Origin: a virus
Reading direction: 5' to 3' (one strand)
Length of the DNA stretch: 64,000 nucleotides
Virus record (IMG/VR): IMGVR_UViG_3300042260_000232
Coordinates: 1 to 64,000 of that record
Both the position numbers and the translations under genes were made by a program. The notes beneath the pieces are model-generated. The model made no database searches. It was not told the origin of the DNA and saw only the letters and a program-made list of their open reading frames with translations. The first letter of the stretch is position 1. Each line of letters opens with the position of its first letter. Of this stretch, positions 54,579-62,150 are shown piece by piece.

Positions 54579-54765
54579 TGTCATTTTCCTTTTTTCTTAG
54601 AGTGAAAGTTCCATCGGAATTATCAAACCATTCAATAACATCCCCAGGTGCCCATCCAACCTGATTGAGCATTTCTTCACTAAACTCGATAATCAAATCT
54701 TCTTCTTTACCATTTTTCATGACAGTCGCCAACCAGCGATTGTCTCCTATTTTTTCTACGTTCAT
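54571..54765 (-). CDS. AbrB-like small phage protein, 64 aa
   Basis: VEKIGDNRWLATVMKNGKEE, then LIIEFSEEMLNQVGWAPGDV and IEWFDNSDGTFTLRKK. The I.fs.e.L...GW.pGD...W.d..dG...l.K pattern is the AbrB/SpoVT-like 'GWkeGD' family of T4-like cyanophages. Possible DNA-binding or toxin/antitoxin-like role; unproven. Confidence 0.75.
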   Translation of the reverse strand: MNVEKIGDNRWLATVMKNGKEEDLIIEFSEEMLNQVGWAPGDVIEWFDNSDGTFTLRKKENDNG

Positions 54766-55436
54766 AATCCCGCTTTCTCTAATACATTCCGAACAAAGTT
54801 CACATCATCTTTGCGAACTTGAAACTTTCTGGTCCAGAACTCTGGGTCCATATAGTCGTTTACCAATTTTAATTCTTGGTCGGAAAACTCACTTAGGAGT
54901 TCCACACCAGAATCGCAGTTAAAAATAATCCAAGGGCTAATACGTCCAGACCGTATCCAGTAGATAATACGCGACCGACTATTCTCCCGAAAGAATACAT
55001 TAAACGGTTTATCATTCTCATTCCCCCATTCTTGCATCAATATGATACCACGTTCCAATGCCCTCTCCGCAGTTTCCTTTTTATTCAATTCATGAATATA
55101 TGTTTCATACACTGCTTCGTTGCACCATTTGTCCACTGGGACACTTGAACGAATAACAAAGTCAATAAAGTTCTCAGGGTCAACCGCATTGATATGCAAC
55201 ATGTGCCTTCCAAACTTAGTGAAGGCGGTATAATACTGAGAACTGGCAAACTGTTCGTATGTCTTTTCTTTCTTTTCTCCCATAGAGATTTCGTAGAACC
55301 TACGAAATGCCAAGAAGCCAAGAACAACATACTTTTCATCCTTGTTCAGCCACCTACGCTTTTGTTCACATAGATGTGCCGACAAGGTTCGTTCTCGCTG
55401 GAACGTCTTAGAGCAAAACTGACAAGTGAAACTCAT
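54762..55436 (-). CDS. C2H2 zinc-finger protein conserved in marine T4-like phages
   Basis: 224 aa. N-terminal finger FTCQFCSKTFQRERTLSAHL ending C-E-Q-K-R-R, then WLNKDEKYVVLGFLAFRRFY, YEQFASSQYYTAFTKFGRHM, NFIDFVIRSSVPVDKWCNEA and SGRISPWIIFNCDSGVE. The C-x2-C...H-x3-4-C finger followed by GF..F.RFYE...... FGRH ... RTGRISPW is a well-marked conserved cyanophage protein near replication genes. Role unknown; nucleic-acid binding likely. Confidence 0.75.
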   Translation of the reverse strand: MSFTCQFCSKTFQRERTLSAHLCEQKRRWLNKDEKYVVLGFLAFRRFYEISMGEKKEKTYEQFASSQYYTAFTKFGRHMLHINAVDPENFIDFVIRSSVPVDKWCNEAVYETYIHELNKKETAERALERGIILMQEWGNENDKPFNVFFRENSRSRIIYWIRSGRISPWIIFNCDSGVELLSEFSDQELKLVNDYMDPEFWTRKFQVRKDDVNFVRNVLEKAGL

Positions 55437-55918
55437 TTCGCCTTGCCTTTCTTTGATGTTTTGCCAAATATATCATTAATTTCGCCATCTGTCAATCCCA
55501 TACTGACTGCCAGAGACATTAGCTCCTTAGTGGAGTTCATCTTGCAAAACAACTCTACCTCGTCAGACTTGAAATGGGGATACACCGACATAACAAACTG
55601 CGACACTTTGTCTTTTGTCTTGTTGCTGTGTGGCGGTTTGATCCATTCATGATACTGCCCCTTGCCTGTTCCAGTGAGGCACATTAGACGCCACATCAAA
55701 TCATCATCTTTGTAAAGGTCAAGATAATGCTTATTGACAAACTCGTTTGTGTTCAGCAACGCATCGTCTTGGCCTTTACCTTTGACGCTACTTGCATAAC
55801 GCAACGTGAGCCAGCTTGACCAAGATTTTCTTTCCTCATCGGTCAGGTTCTTATACCAGTCAAAGTCCTGCCGATCTAACGCAGCAAGCATATCATTGAG
55901 AGGAATCTGTTTAGCCAA
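55433..55918 (-). CDS. Replication-region protein, possibly clamp-loader small subunit (gp62-like)
   Basis: 161 aa. KQIPLNDMLAALDRQDFDWY, LTDEERKSWSSWLTLRYASS and YKDDDLMWRLMCLTGTGKGQ-YHEWIKPP. T4 gp62 has a comparable middle region (..... MNLIGSG .... H....W.K), but similarity by eye is slight. Conserved next to the zinc-finger gene in marine T4-like phages. If gp62, it would pair with gp44 to load the sliding clamp; neither gp44 nor gp45 is in this window. Confidence 0.5.
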   Translation of the reverse strand: MAKQIPLNDMLAALDRQDFDWYKNLTDEERKSWSSWLTLRYASSVKGKGQDDALLNTNEFVNKHYLDLYKDDDLMWRLMCLTGTGKGQYHEWIKPPHSNKTKDKVSQFVMSVYPHFKSDEVELFCKMNSTKELMSLAVSMGLTDGEINDIFGKTSKKGKAK

Positions 55919-56147
55919 AGTTCATTACTCCTTGCATCTTTTCTATTGTTACATCAAACATAAGTGAAATGTATGAGCAGTCTTGTAACGTCATCTTCTC
56001 AAATACATATATGCACCCGTTGTTGGATTCTATTATCTTTGAGTATGGTCGCATACGGTTTTTATATATGAAGGCTTCAAATGAAGCGGATGCAGTGAAC
56101 GACACATACAAACTTACATCATACAAAGTGTCGCTGTCCGCTAACAT
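55911..56147 (-). CDS. Hypothetical protein, 78 aa
   Basis: AAGGATAAACT precedes the ATG at 56147. MLADSDTLYDVSLYVSFTAS then a beta/alpha body (GCIYVFEKMTLQDCSYISLM). It overlaps the upstream gene by 29 bases and the downstream gene by 8. No family is recognised. Confidence 0.6.
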   Translation of the reverse strand: MLADSDTLYDVSLYVSFTASASFEAFIYKNRMRPYSKIIESNNGCIYVFEKMTLQDCSYISLMFDVTIEKMQGVMNFG

Positions 56148-56382
56148 AGTTTATCCTTCCTCCAAACATCATACAAAACGTAGCCGCATCCAACTCATGT
56201 TCAAATGCAAAATAACAAGCAATATCCATCTTGTCCTGCACAGAACCAGGCAGATATCCTATATCTCTCTGGTCATATATATCGTCCTTGTATGAAGTGG
56301 CATACGAAATACCAGCGTTGTCACACCAGTTTCTTGCCTCTTTCATAGATTCGCGATTAGCTTTGTATATGATTTTATACAT
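56119..56382 (-). CDS. Hypothetical protein, 87 aa
   Basis: The ATG at 56382 overlaps the upstream stop (TAATG). MYKIIYKANRESMKEARNWC, then a Tyr/Asp-rich middle and YFAFEHELDAATFCMMFGGR. The first part reads like an aminoacyl-like or ferredoxin-like beta-alpha unit, but no family can be named. Confidence 0.6.
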   Translation of the reverse strand: MYKIIYKANRESMKEARNWCDNAGISYATSYKDDIYDQRDIGYLPGSVQDKMDIACYFAFEHELDAATFCMMFGGRINYVSGQRHFV

Positions 56383-56846
56383 TAGAAGAAGTCGTAGCTG
56401 TTCAATACATCTGGTATACGGTTCATATCCTTCACGAAATATGCACAACGAGGGCTGGATTTATGTTCGAGTGGTATTGCCAGTATATGCCCATATTTGA
56501 GTTTTGGCAAGAACCATTTTACATCAGCAAAAATATTATTCACACGGATTGGTGCCCATTCTTGGGAAAATCCATTCAGCGGGTTCGTAATAATCGTCTG
56601 AAAGTCTCGTTCATTAATACTTGTGAGTGGAACAAATTCCAATTGCCCCAAGTCACGGTCACCAATCAAAATGTTCCAATCAAGTGGCATTTCAATGACA
56701 TGATTGCCAATTGACAAACTGATGCTTGGCGTATTAAAGGTCTCAATAAAGACCAATGGGATAAAAAAGAAGTCTGGTTCTGATTTGTCCGACACATCCA
56801 TGACACAATAACGAATATCTTCTATTTCATCAGGAAGGTCATTCAT
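56382..56846 (-). CDS. Conserved T4-like phage protein next to UvsW, 154 aa
   Basis: LSIGNHVIEMPLDWNILIGD, LEFVPLTSINERDFQTIITN, FADVKWFLPKLKYGHILAIP and SSPRCAYFVKDMNRI. The MPLDW.I.IGD ... PLT..N.R.F....NPL ... D..W..PKL..G..L..P ... P.CAYFV pattern is strongly conserved among marine T4-like phages beside replication genes. Function unknown. Confidence 0.7.
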   Translation of the reverse strand: MNDLPDEIEDIRYCVMDVSDKSEPDFFFIPLVFIETFNTPSISLSIGNHVIEMPLDWNILIGDRDLGQLEFVPLTSINERDFQTIITNPLNGFSQEWAPIRVNNIFADVKWFLPKLKYGHILAIPLEHKSSPRCAYFVKDMNRIPDVLNSYDFF

Positions 56847-56893
56847 TTCAAAACAAGTATTTTCGGGGGTTAGTATTTTAATTTTTCTTCTCC

Positions 56894-58345
56894 TTAGTAA
56901 GTAACTTTGTTGACACGATAGGGATACTCTGCATCGGCATAATATTTCTTTCGTTCCGTCAAATGACGCTTACTGAACTTACACCGACTTGTGAAGTCCC
57001 ATATCTGAACAAAGTCTTTGTCTTTCGCTGTCCGAACACCACGCCCAATAGACTGAATTACCCGAACAAACGATTTTCCTGGTTCAATCATAACCAGATT
57101 GAATATTCGTGGAATGTTGAGGCCCACCGCAGCAACCCCATATGTGGCAACCGTAATGCTGTTAATAGACTGATTGATTTCATCATATTCATTTTGGCGG
57201 TCATCAGTTTTCATCTTGCCACTGACAAATACCGTTCCTAGTGGAAGCCGTTCTATCAACGCATTACCAGCCGCCAAACGGTCTACAAGAACAAGCGTGT
57301 TGCCTGTATTTGAGATTTCCATAATCTTCTGTGCCATGTAATCGGCACGTTTCGCATCTTCCAGCAGAAACTTGAGTTCTGATTGATAGTTATTATACTC
57401 AGCCGTTTCTTGCGTTTGTATAATCTCTACGTGACATTTAGACAATACGCCTTCGTCTTGCAGAGTCTTTGCACTCAACTGGTGAATAACCTTACCAAGA
57501 CTTGCGTTGATTGACGCTACATCCCACTCGCCTTTCGGAATGGTTCCAGTAAGTCCCCAACGCAATGGGACATTCGCAAATACACCAGTCAGAAGTTCCT
57601 TCAGAACGTCTGCTTTTGCCTGATGGACTTCATCTACGATAACACATACCACGCCATCAATGAAGTCTTGTATATCAGCTTTGCCTTCCTTGGTTTGCTT
57701 CAATAGCGAGTTCAATGATTGCCAAGTGCAAACAGTATGAGTCTTTCCTATGTCTTTCTTGTCACCAAAATAAACACCATAATCCAACCCGCAGTTTTCA
57801 TAATCCTTAGCGGTTTGTTTCACAAGGTCTTTGTTTGGAACGATTACGATTGACCTACCATGCTTTTCTACCATACTCGCCATGGTGGCAGTCATAATGG
57901 TCTTACCAGCGCCAGTGGCGACTTCCTGTAATGCCTGTGGGTTCTCAATGAACTTGTTGATGATTTCTACTTGGTAGTCACGCAGACGAATAAGTTCGCC
58001 CTCATGCTTATGTCCTTTTGGCCATGTCTTGTCGCCCCAATAGTCTTCTGCAATCTGGTCAAATTCCAGAGTGCCATGGTTCATACGATTGTCTTCAATC
58101 TCAAACTCATAGCCAGCATCTACAATAATAGGAACAATATCATCCAAAAGGTTCAGATATGTTCTACCGCCCACGTCACAGAACCGAACTGTTCCATCCC
58201 ATCTGCCAAGTTTATAGGCAGGGGTGTGGAAAGCATGGGGAAGAAAGAACTTCAATTTGTCTGAGCACTTACGTCTGGTTGATGGGTCAAGCCCATCCAA
58301 CTTTATGTTTACCTCATCTTTGATTACTATTTTACATTTTTTCAT
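56894..58345 (-). CDS. uvsW: UvsW-like DEXH helicase
   Basis: 483 aa from ATG 58345 (GAGGG upstream). N-terminal double-psi/UvsW N domain (VNIKLDGLDPSTRRKCSDKL, AYKLGRWDGTVRF), then SF2 motifs: LRDYQVEIINKF (Q/I region), VATGAGKTIM (143-149), IVPNKDLVKQ, VIVDEVHQAK (238-241), WGLTGTIPKG, and C-terminal VATYGVAAVGLNIP and SIGRGVRT. UvsW remodels forks and R-loops and switches T4 from origin- to recombination-dependent replication. Promoter TTGAAA/TATATT at 58368-58396. Confidence 0.93.
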   Translation of the reverse strand: MKKCKIVIKDEVNIKLDGLDPSTRRKCSDKLKFFLPHAFHTPAYKLGRWDGTVRFCDVGGRTYLNLLDDIVPIIVDAGYEFEIEDNRMNHGTLEFDQIAEDYWGDKTWPKGHKHEGELIRLRDYQVEIINKFIENPQALQEVATGAGKTIMTATMASMVEKHGRSIVIVPNKDLVKQTAKDYENCGLDYGVYFGDKKDIGKTHTVCTWQSLNSLLKQTKEGKADIQDFIDGVVCVIVDEVHQAKADVLKELLTGVFANVPLRWGLTGTIPKGEWDVASINASLGKVIHQLSAKTLQDEGVLSKCHVEIIQTQETAEYNNYQSELKFLLEDAKRADYMAQKIMEISNTGNTLVLVDRLAAGNALIERLPLGTVFVSGKMKTDDRQNEYDEINQSINSITVATYGVAAVGLNIPRIFNLVMIEPGKSFVRVIQSIGRGVRTAKDKDFVQIWDFTSRCKFSKRHLTERKKYYADAEYPYRVNKVTY

Positions 58346-58367
58346 GTATACCCTCAACGTTTCATAT

Positions 58368-58396
58368 AATATACCATAATAAGTCTTTGATTTCAA
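58368..58396 (-). promoter_or_regulatory. Sigma70-like promoter of uvsW
   Basis: TTGAAA (58396-58391), 17-base spacer, TATATT (58373-58368), just after a terminator. Confidence 0.7.
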
Positions 58397-58399
58397 TAG

Positions 58400-58428
58400 A
58401 AAAACGATCCCCGAAGGGATCGTTTTTG
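58400..58428 (-). terminator. Intrinsic terminator of the AAA+ gene
   Basis: AAAAACGATCCC-TTC-GGGGATCGTTTTTCT on the minus strand. Confidence 0.9.
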
Positions 58429-58448
58429 AAGTTTATTTCAACTCAGAG

Positions 58449-59435
58449 TTACTTGCAGCAAGTCAGGTTGGCAGTCCGTTCCCAAGATTGCGGCATCGCT
58501 TTGCGAAGGTCAGCAATCTTGGTGATCATACGGAGAGAGATTTCACGCAGACGAGATTGGTTGACTTCCATATAGGACATAATCTCATGTTGTTCTTGGT
58601 CCGAGAAACCGTAGGAATTCAGCATACCTTGACGGACAATCTGTTTGCACCGCAGGAGTTTGTCACGAGTCGTGCTGATGGTCAAATCCAGATAGTGGCA
58701 ACGCGACATGATTGCTTCAAGGTGGTCCTTGATTTTGGAGGATTTCACCTTGTCAAACTTCAAGTTGGTGATGAAGATGACCGAACCTTTGAACTCAAAT
58801 TGGTCAGGAACCCCCTCGCGGCGCAAAAAGTGAGAGTCCGAGTGCCAAGAGATTTTACGCTTCTTGCCACTGTCCAGAGCAGCTTTGAGAATATTCAAAG
58901 CATCTTCGTTGAACAGGATGGAGTCGCAGTCATCAAGCACCACGATATTCTTTTCATCGCTGTATTTGTAAAGCGTGGAATACAGACCGATGGGCGACAT
59001 GGTTCCCTTCACAAACGTGTGGCGCAGGGGACGGTCAGCCATAATGTCAAACAACGAGTCTTGCTCAAGAACCTGTTCCACACCATAGGTTTTACCAACG
59101 CCGGGAGGTCCAGAAACGACCATGCCACGCACGACACCATCAATGGTAGCGCCCGTCATATCATCAAGAATTTTGAAACGTTCAGCAATACGTTCAATCG
59201 CTTCTTCGTCACTTTCAGTCACACAGGCAGTTTCGCCCGCTTCACCATCAATCGAAACGTCATCTTCCGATTCAACACGAATACGAATCTTGGGCTTCTT
59301 GACTGCACTGTCAGAAGCATCAACCGTAATGAAAAACCCGCCCTTGGCAGAAGGTTTCAAACCCTGCACCAAAGGAAACGAACCAGAAATCGGTTGGTTG
59401 TTATACGAACCGTTTTCAATGTGGGCAATCTGCAT
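58449..59435 (-). CDS. AAA+ ATPase, 328 aa
   Basis: Residues 1-95 are non-conserved, beta then acidic helical. Then comes an AAA+ core: RGMVVSGPPGVGKTYGVEQV (Walker A 109-116), NIVVLDDCDSILFNEDALNI (Walker B), GSVIFITNLKFDKV (sensor 1) and SRCHYLDLTIST. Single-ring AAA+ proteins of this type occur in large phages with unknown clients; some are moxR/gvpN-like. Strong ribosome site and CGAATCAC promoter (59466-59494), so early and probably abundant. A 329-codon open frame lies antisense to it. Confidence 0.82.
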   Translation of the reverse strand: MQIAHIENGSYNNQPISGSFPLVQGLKPSAKGGFFITVDASDSAVKKPKIRIRVESEDDVSIDGEAGETACVTESDEEAIERIAERFKILDDMTGATIDGVVRGMVVSGPPGVGKTYGVEQVLEQDSLFDIMADRPLRHTFVKGTMSPIGLYSTLYKYSDEKNIVVLDDCDSILFNEDALNILKAALDSGKKRKISWHSDSHFLRREGVPDQFEFKGSVIFITNLKFDKVKSSKIKDHLEAIMSRCHYLDLTISTTRDKLLRCKQIVRQGMLNSYGFSDQEQHEIMSYMEVNQSRLREISLRMITKIADLRKAMPQSWERTANLTCCK

Positions 59436-59465
59436 TGTGTTCCTCTTTCTCTTGCTTACAGGATA

Positions 59466-59494
59466 TGTATACAGTGATTCGTCAGGAATGTCAA
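59466..59494 (-). promoter_or_regulatory. Early-type promoter with CGAATCAC
   Basis: TTGACA (59494-59489), 17-base spacer with CGAATCAC, TATACA (59471-59466). Confidence 0.88.
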
Positions 59495-59497
59495 GCG

Positions 59498-59653
59498 TTA
59501 TTCGTCATCGCACATGCCCGTAACCGCTGCAATCGCAGCGTTCTTTCCAAGAAAGAAAGTGCTCCACCCACACTTGCTAATGGTGTAATATTGCACCGAA
59601 AGTCCGATAAGCAAGAAAAAAGCAATCATTACTGCGGCGGCAAAACGAGTCAT
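59498..59653 (-). CDS. Small membrane protein, 51 aa
   Basis: ATG 59653 is preceded by AAGGAAACC. MTRFAAAVMIAFFLLIGLSV is a transmembrane or signal segment, followed by STFFLGKNAAIAAVTGMCDD with Cys. Read from the promoter at 59993. No family is recognised. Confidence 0.6.
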   Translation of the reverse strand: MTRFAAAVMIAFFLLIGLSVQYYTISKCGWSTFFLGKNAAIAAVTGMCDDE

Positions 59654-59681
59654 TATGGTTTCCTTATTGATTGTGTTGATT

Positions 59682-59966
59682 TTAACCGACTTGACCGTCG
59701 ATAATGCCAACGAGGTCTTCGGCATACACGCCGTTTACCTCTTTGTCAACCTTCCAGTCAAGGTTTCGGATACGGGCGAACTGAACGTTGTAAAGGTCCA
59801 TACCTTCGTCATACTTGATGTAGACGTAGCCTTTCCATTTGACCAGACCAGAAGTTTTGAACTTCAATCCATCGCCCATACCAACAAAATCTTTTGCACC
59901 CCATGCCATAAAGGCGCGGCGGTCAAGAGCACGAATTTGGTCACGAATGATGGTGGCTACGTTCAT
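59682..59966 (-). CDS. Hypothetical early protein, 94 aa
   Basis: AGAGGGAAAACCG precedes the ATG at 59966; CGAATC promoter at 59993-60021. MNVATIIRDQIRALDRRAFM, then AWGAKDFVGMGDGLKFKTSG and YIKYDEGMDLYNVQFARIRN. The I..QI..LD..A..AWGAK..V.....L.F...G pattern is known from other phages without function. Confidence 0.72.
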   Translation of the reverse strand: MNVATIIRDQIRALDRRAFMAWGAKDFVGMGDGLKFKTSGLVKWKGYVYIKYDEGMDLYNVQFARIRNLDWKVDKEVNGVYAEDLVGIIDGQVG

Positions 59967-59992
59967 CGGTTTTCCCTCTTGGTTACAGATTA

Positions 59993-60021
59993 TGTATATC
60001 TCGATTCGTTGGGAATGTCAA
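59993..60021 (-). promoter_or_regulatory. Early-type promoter with CGAATC
   Basis: TTGACA (60021-60016), 17-base spacer with CGAATCGA, TATACA (59998-59993). Confidence 0.88.
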
Positions 60022-60024
60022 TGA

Positions 60025-60050
60025 ATAATCGCCCAAAAGGGCGATTATTT
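60025..60050 (-). terminator. Intrinsic terminator
   Basis: AATAATCGCCC-TTTT-GGGCGATTATT at the end of the gene at 60050-61273; it overlaps the stop region and is followed by an early promoter. Confidence 0.8.
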
Positions 60051-61273
60051 TAGACCATTTTTATTTCACCGTCTGCCTCAATCCCAAGTCCAGTAACCCA
60101 GTCGGCTGGCGTTGCCTCAAACAGTTCAGTGATGTCAGATATAATCTTGTTGAACTTTTTTGCCAACTTACTCATTACCGACCTAACGATAGAAACAAGT
60201 TGGTCCCAGATTTGCCGAATGTCAAACGCCTCATCTATCGGTAGGTTGCGAGAAGTCGCATCACTAATATCTACCTTCAAGTTCATTGCCATTGACCCAA
60301 TACCAGCAAAAATTCCAGCAACGTCAACTGTGCCTTTTTCGTAAGCAGATGTTTGCTGTTTTGCGTATGTCTTAGAACCACTTCTCATTCCACCCGTAGG
60401 TAGCCCACGAATACTGAATTTAGATTCTTTGGCACATGCTTTCACATATGGAGTATCAGGCTTGGAAATATCAGAAACACCTTTTGGTGATAATACGTAT
60501 GGGGCATACGGAAACTTACCATCATATTTCAATGTGGAACTTAACGCTTCCCATGTGACATATTCTTTTAGTTCTTGGTTGTCATCCAACGAGGTTTTCA
60601 ACTTAACCAACACTTCTTCTTTTAGTTTCTGAATCGCGTCCTTGTATGTATCTTCAATCTTATCTTGCATATCTTCCATATACTGGCGCAAATCTTCATA
60701 TAAATCCGTGGTATCAGAAAACTTTTTGACTACCGATAGTTGGCGTCTTTTGCTTTTCACCTGTTGAAAAACTTCACCAATGTAGGTATCACGAATTTCT
60801 ATGAATGTTTCTTGAAGTTGCTTGATAGATGAATCAACTTCTAACTCAATTCCTTTATCTTCCATATACTTGTTGATTGCATATTGGAATACACCACCAA
60901 ATTCTGACTTGCTTTGCGCACTCAAAATAACAAAAGAACCACTCATCTTAACTGAGAATGGAATGTCGTTCAGAACTATGTCTGACTTGGCAGTAGCCTG
61001 TCCATAGTTTGGAGTTATGTCGGACTGATGCTTGTTAGAATTGTAGCCATCAGTCCATTGCTCTCCTGGAAACTTCTTGTTAAGTGCGGCAACCGCAGCA
61101 ATAGTTTGTGACTTAGTGGATGGACTCAAAAACTTGTCAGAGTTCTTGGCATACAATTTGTCCAAGTCTTCGCCCAAATTTTCACCACATAGCAACGCAA
61201 GAGTAACAATGTCATCTTCAAACTTTTTACCTTGGTTTACGTCACCAGATTCTATCAAATCTCTAAATTTCAT
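60050..61273 (-). CDS. Virion-type protein with PD-(D/E)XK-like core and capsid-targeting N-terminus
   Basis: 407 aa. MKFRDLIESGDVNQGKKFED carries L-I-E|S, matching the head-protease rule. At about residues 110-125, AKSDIVLNDIPFSVKMSGSF has the D ... (V)K spacing of a restriction-endonuclease-fold core with an upstream acidic helix (KKFEDDIVTLALLCGE). Then come long coiled helices (YEDLRQYMEDMQDKIEDTYK) and a basic C-terminal region. An injected nuclease is possible; nuclease activity is only a motif-based guess. Late promoter at 61302-61309. Confidence 0.55.
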   Translation of the reverse strand: MKFRDLIESGDVNQGKKFEDDIVTLALLCGENLGEDLDKLYAKNSDKFLSPSTKSQTIAAVAALNKKFPGEQWTDGYNSNKHQSDITPNYGQATAKSDIVLNDIPFSVKMSGSFVILSAQSKSEFGGVFQYAINKYMEDKGIELEVDSSIKQLQETFIEIRDTYIGEVFQQVKSKRRQLSVVKKFSDTTDLYEDLRQYMEDMQDKIEDTYKDAIQKLKEEVLVKLKTSLDDNQELKEYVTWEALSSTLKYDGKFPYAPYVLSPKGVSDISKPDTPYVKACAKESKFSIRGLPTGGMRSGSKTYAKQQTSAYEKGTVDVAGIFAGIGSMAMNLKVDISDATSRNLPIDEAFDIRQIWDQLVSIVRSVMSKLAKKFNKIISDITELFEATPADWVTGLGIEADGEIKMV

Positions 61274-61301
61274 AGGTTACTCCGATTTATATCTTATAAC
61301 C

Positions 61302-61309
61302 TATTTATC
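61302..61309 (-). promoter_or_regulatory. Late promoter GATAAATA
   Basis: Minus strand, 29 bases before ATG 61273. Confidence 0.65.
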
Positions 61310-61320
61310 CATTTGATTGA

Positions 61321-62142
61321 CTAGAAATCAAACAAAGCGTTGTCGTTATTATTCCAAACCGCAATGATTTCTTTTGCTTTCTTTCTGGAATCACCAGACG
61401 CAGAAATACTTCTTGCTACTGAAATCGGATGAAACATTGCACCGTCATACAGCTTACGAGCAACAGGAACATCGTGATTTGACACGATGACCTTGACGCC
61501 ATCCTTGGCTAACTTCTTGCAAATGTCTGCCAAATGTTCTTGCTGTTCTAAACTGAAGCCTTCTTTGGTATAATCAGTGAAGTTCGCAGTTTCAGACGCG
61601 GGGAAATATGGAGGGTCAAAATAAACAACATCGCCTTCTCCCAATCCCTCATAGTAAGAAGGGTCTTCAAATGTGGTGTTTTTGAATGGGATGTTGGTGA
61701 ACTTGTTCTTGAAGTTTTTTATTTCTTCTTCTGGAAAGTGAACCTTATCATAATCACCAAACGGAACATTGAATTTTCCGTCTTTGTTGTAACGAGTCAA
61801 TCCGTTGAAGCAATGGCGGTTCAGATACAAAAACAAATAGGGAGAACGTGTTTTGTTGAACTCGTCTCTCAGTTTGTTGTATTTGTCTCTATCAATGCCA
61901 TTTACATAATACTGTTGTGCAGTCTGTATAAAATTGGAATCATCTATGACCGCATTGTAAAGGCTAATGATGTCGGAGTTGATGTCCCCAATCCTATACT
62001 CTTGGGCAGTAGTATTCAGAGATACCACAAATGAACCGCCGAATGGTTCAACAAAGATATTAGGGGTTCCGATATACCCCTGTAACGTATTCATGATACG
62101 TATTTTGTTGCCAGCCCACTTCAAGATTGATTTGTTATACAT
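61321..62142 (-). CDS. dam: Dam-type DNA adenine N6-methyltransferase
   Basis: 273 aa, full length. SILKWAGNKIRIMNTL (SAM motif), IFVEPFGGSFVVSLN, LNRHCFNGLTRYNKDGKFNV (typical Dam block) and VVYFDPPYFPASETANFTDY with catalytic DPPY at 176-179, then VIVSNHD. It methylates adenine, probably within GATC-like sites, to protect phage DNA from restriction or to time replication. It follows a second adenine-methylase gene that is frame-disrupted. Confidence 0.93.
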   Translation of the reverse strand: MYNKSILKWAGNKIRIMNTLQGYIGTPNIFVEPFGGSFVVSLNTTAQEYRIGDINSDIISLYNAVIDDSNFIQTAQQYYVNGIDRDKYNKLRDEFNKTRSPYLFLYLNRHCFNGLTRYNKDGKFNVPFGDYDKVHFPEEEIKNFKNKFTNIPFKNTTFEDPSYYEGLGEGDVVYFDPPYFPASETANFTDYTKEGFSLEQQEHLADICKKLAKDGVKVIVSNHDVPVARKLYDGAMFHPISVARSISASGDSRKKAKEIIAVWNNNDNALFDF

Positions 62143-62150
62143 GATATCCT

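Noticed and set aside
58488-59477. Plus-strand open frame of 329 codons opposite the AAA+ gene
   Set aside because: It mirrors a gene with clear Walker motifs, promoter and ribosome site. Its own start has no ribosome site and its composition (His/Arg/Phe-rich) is typical of an antisense shadow.
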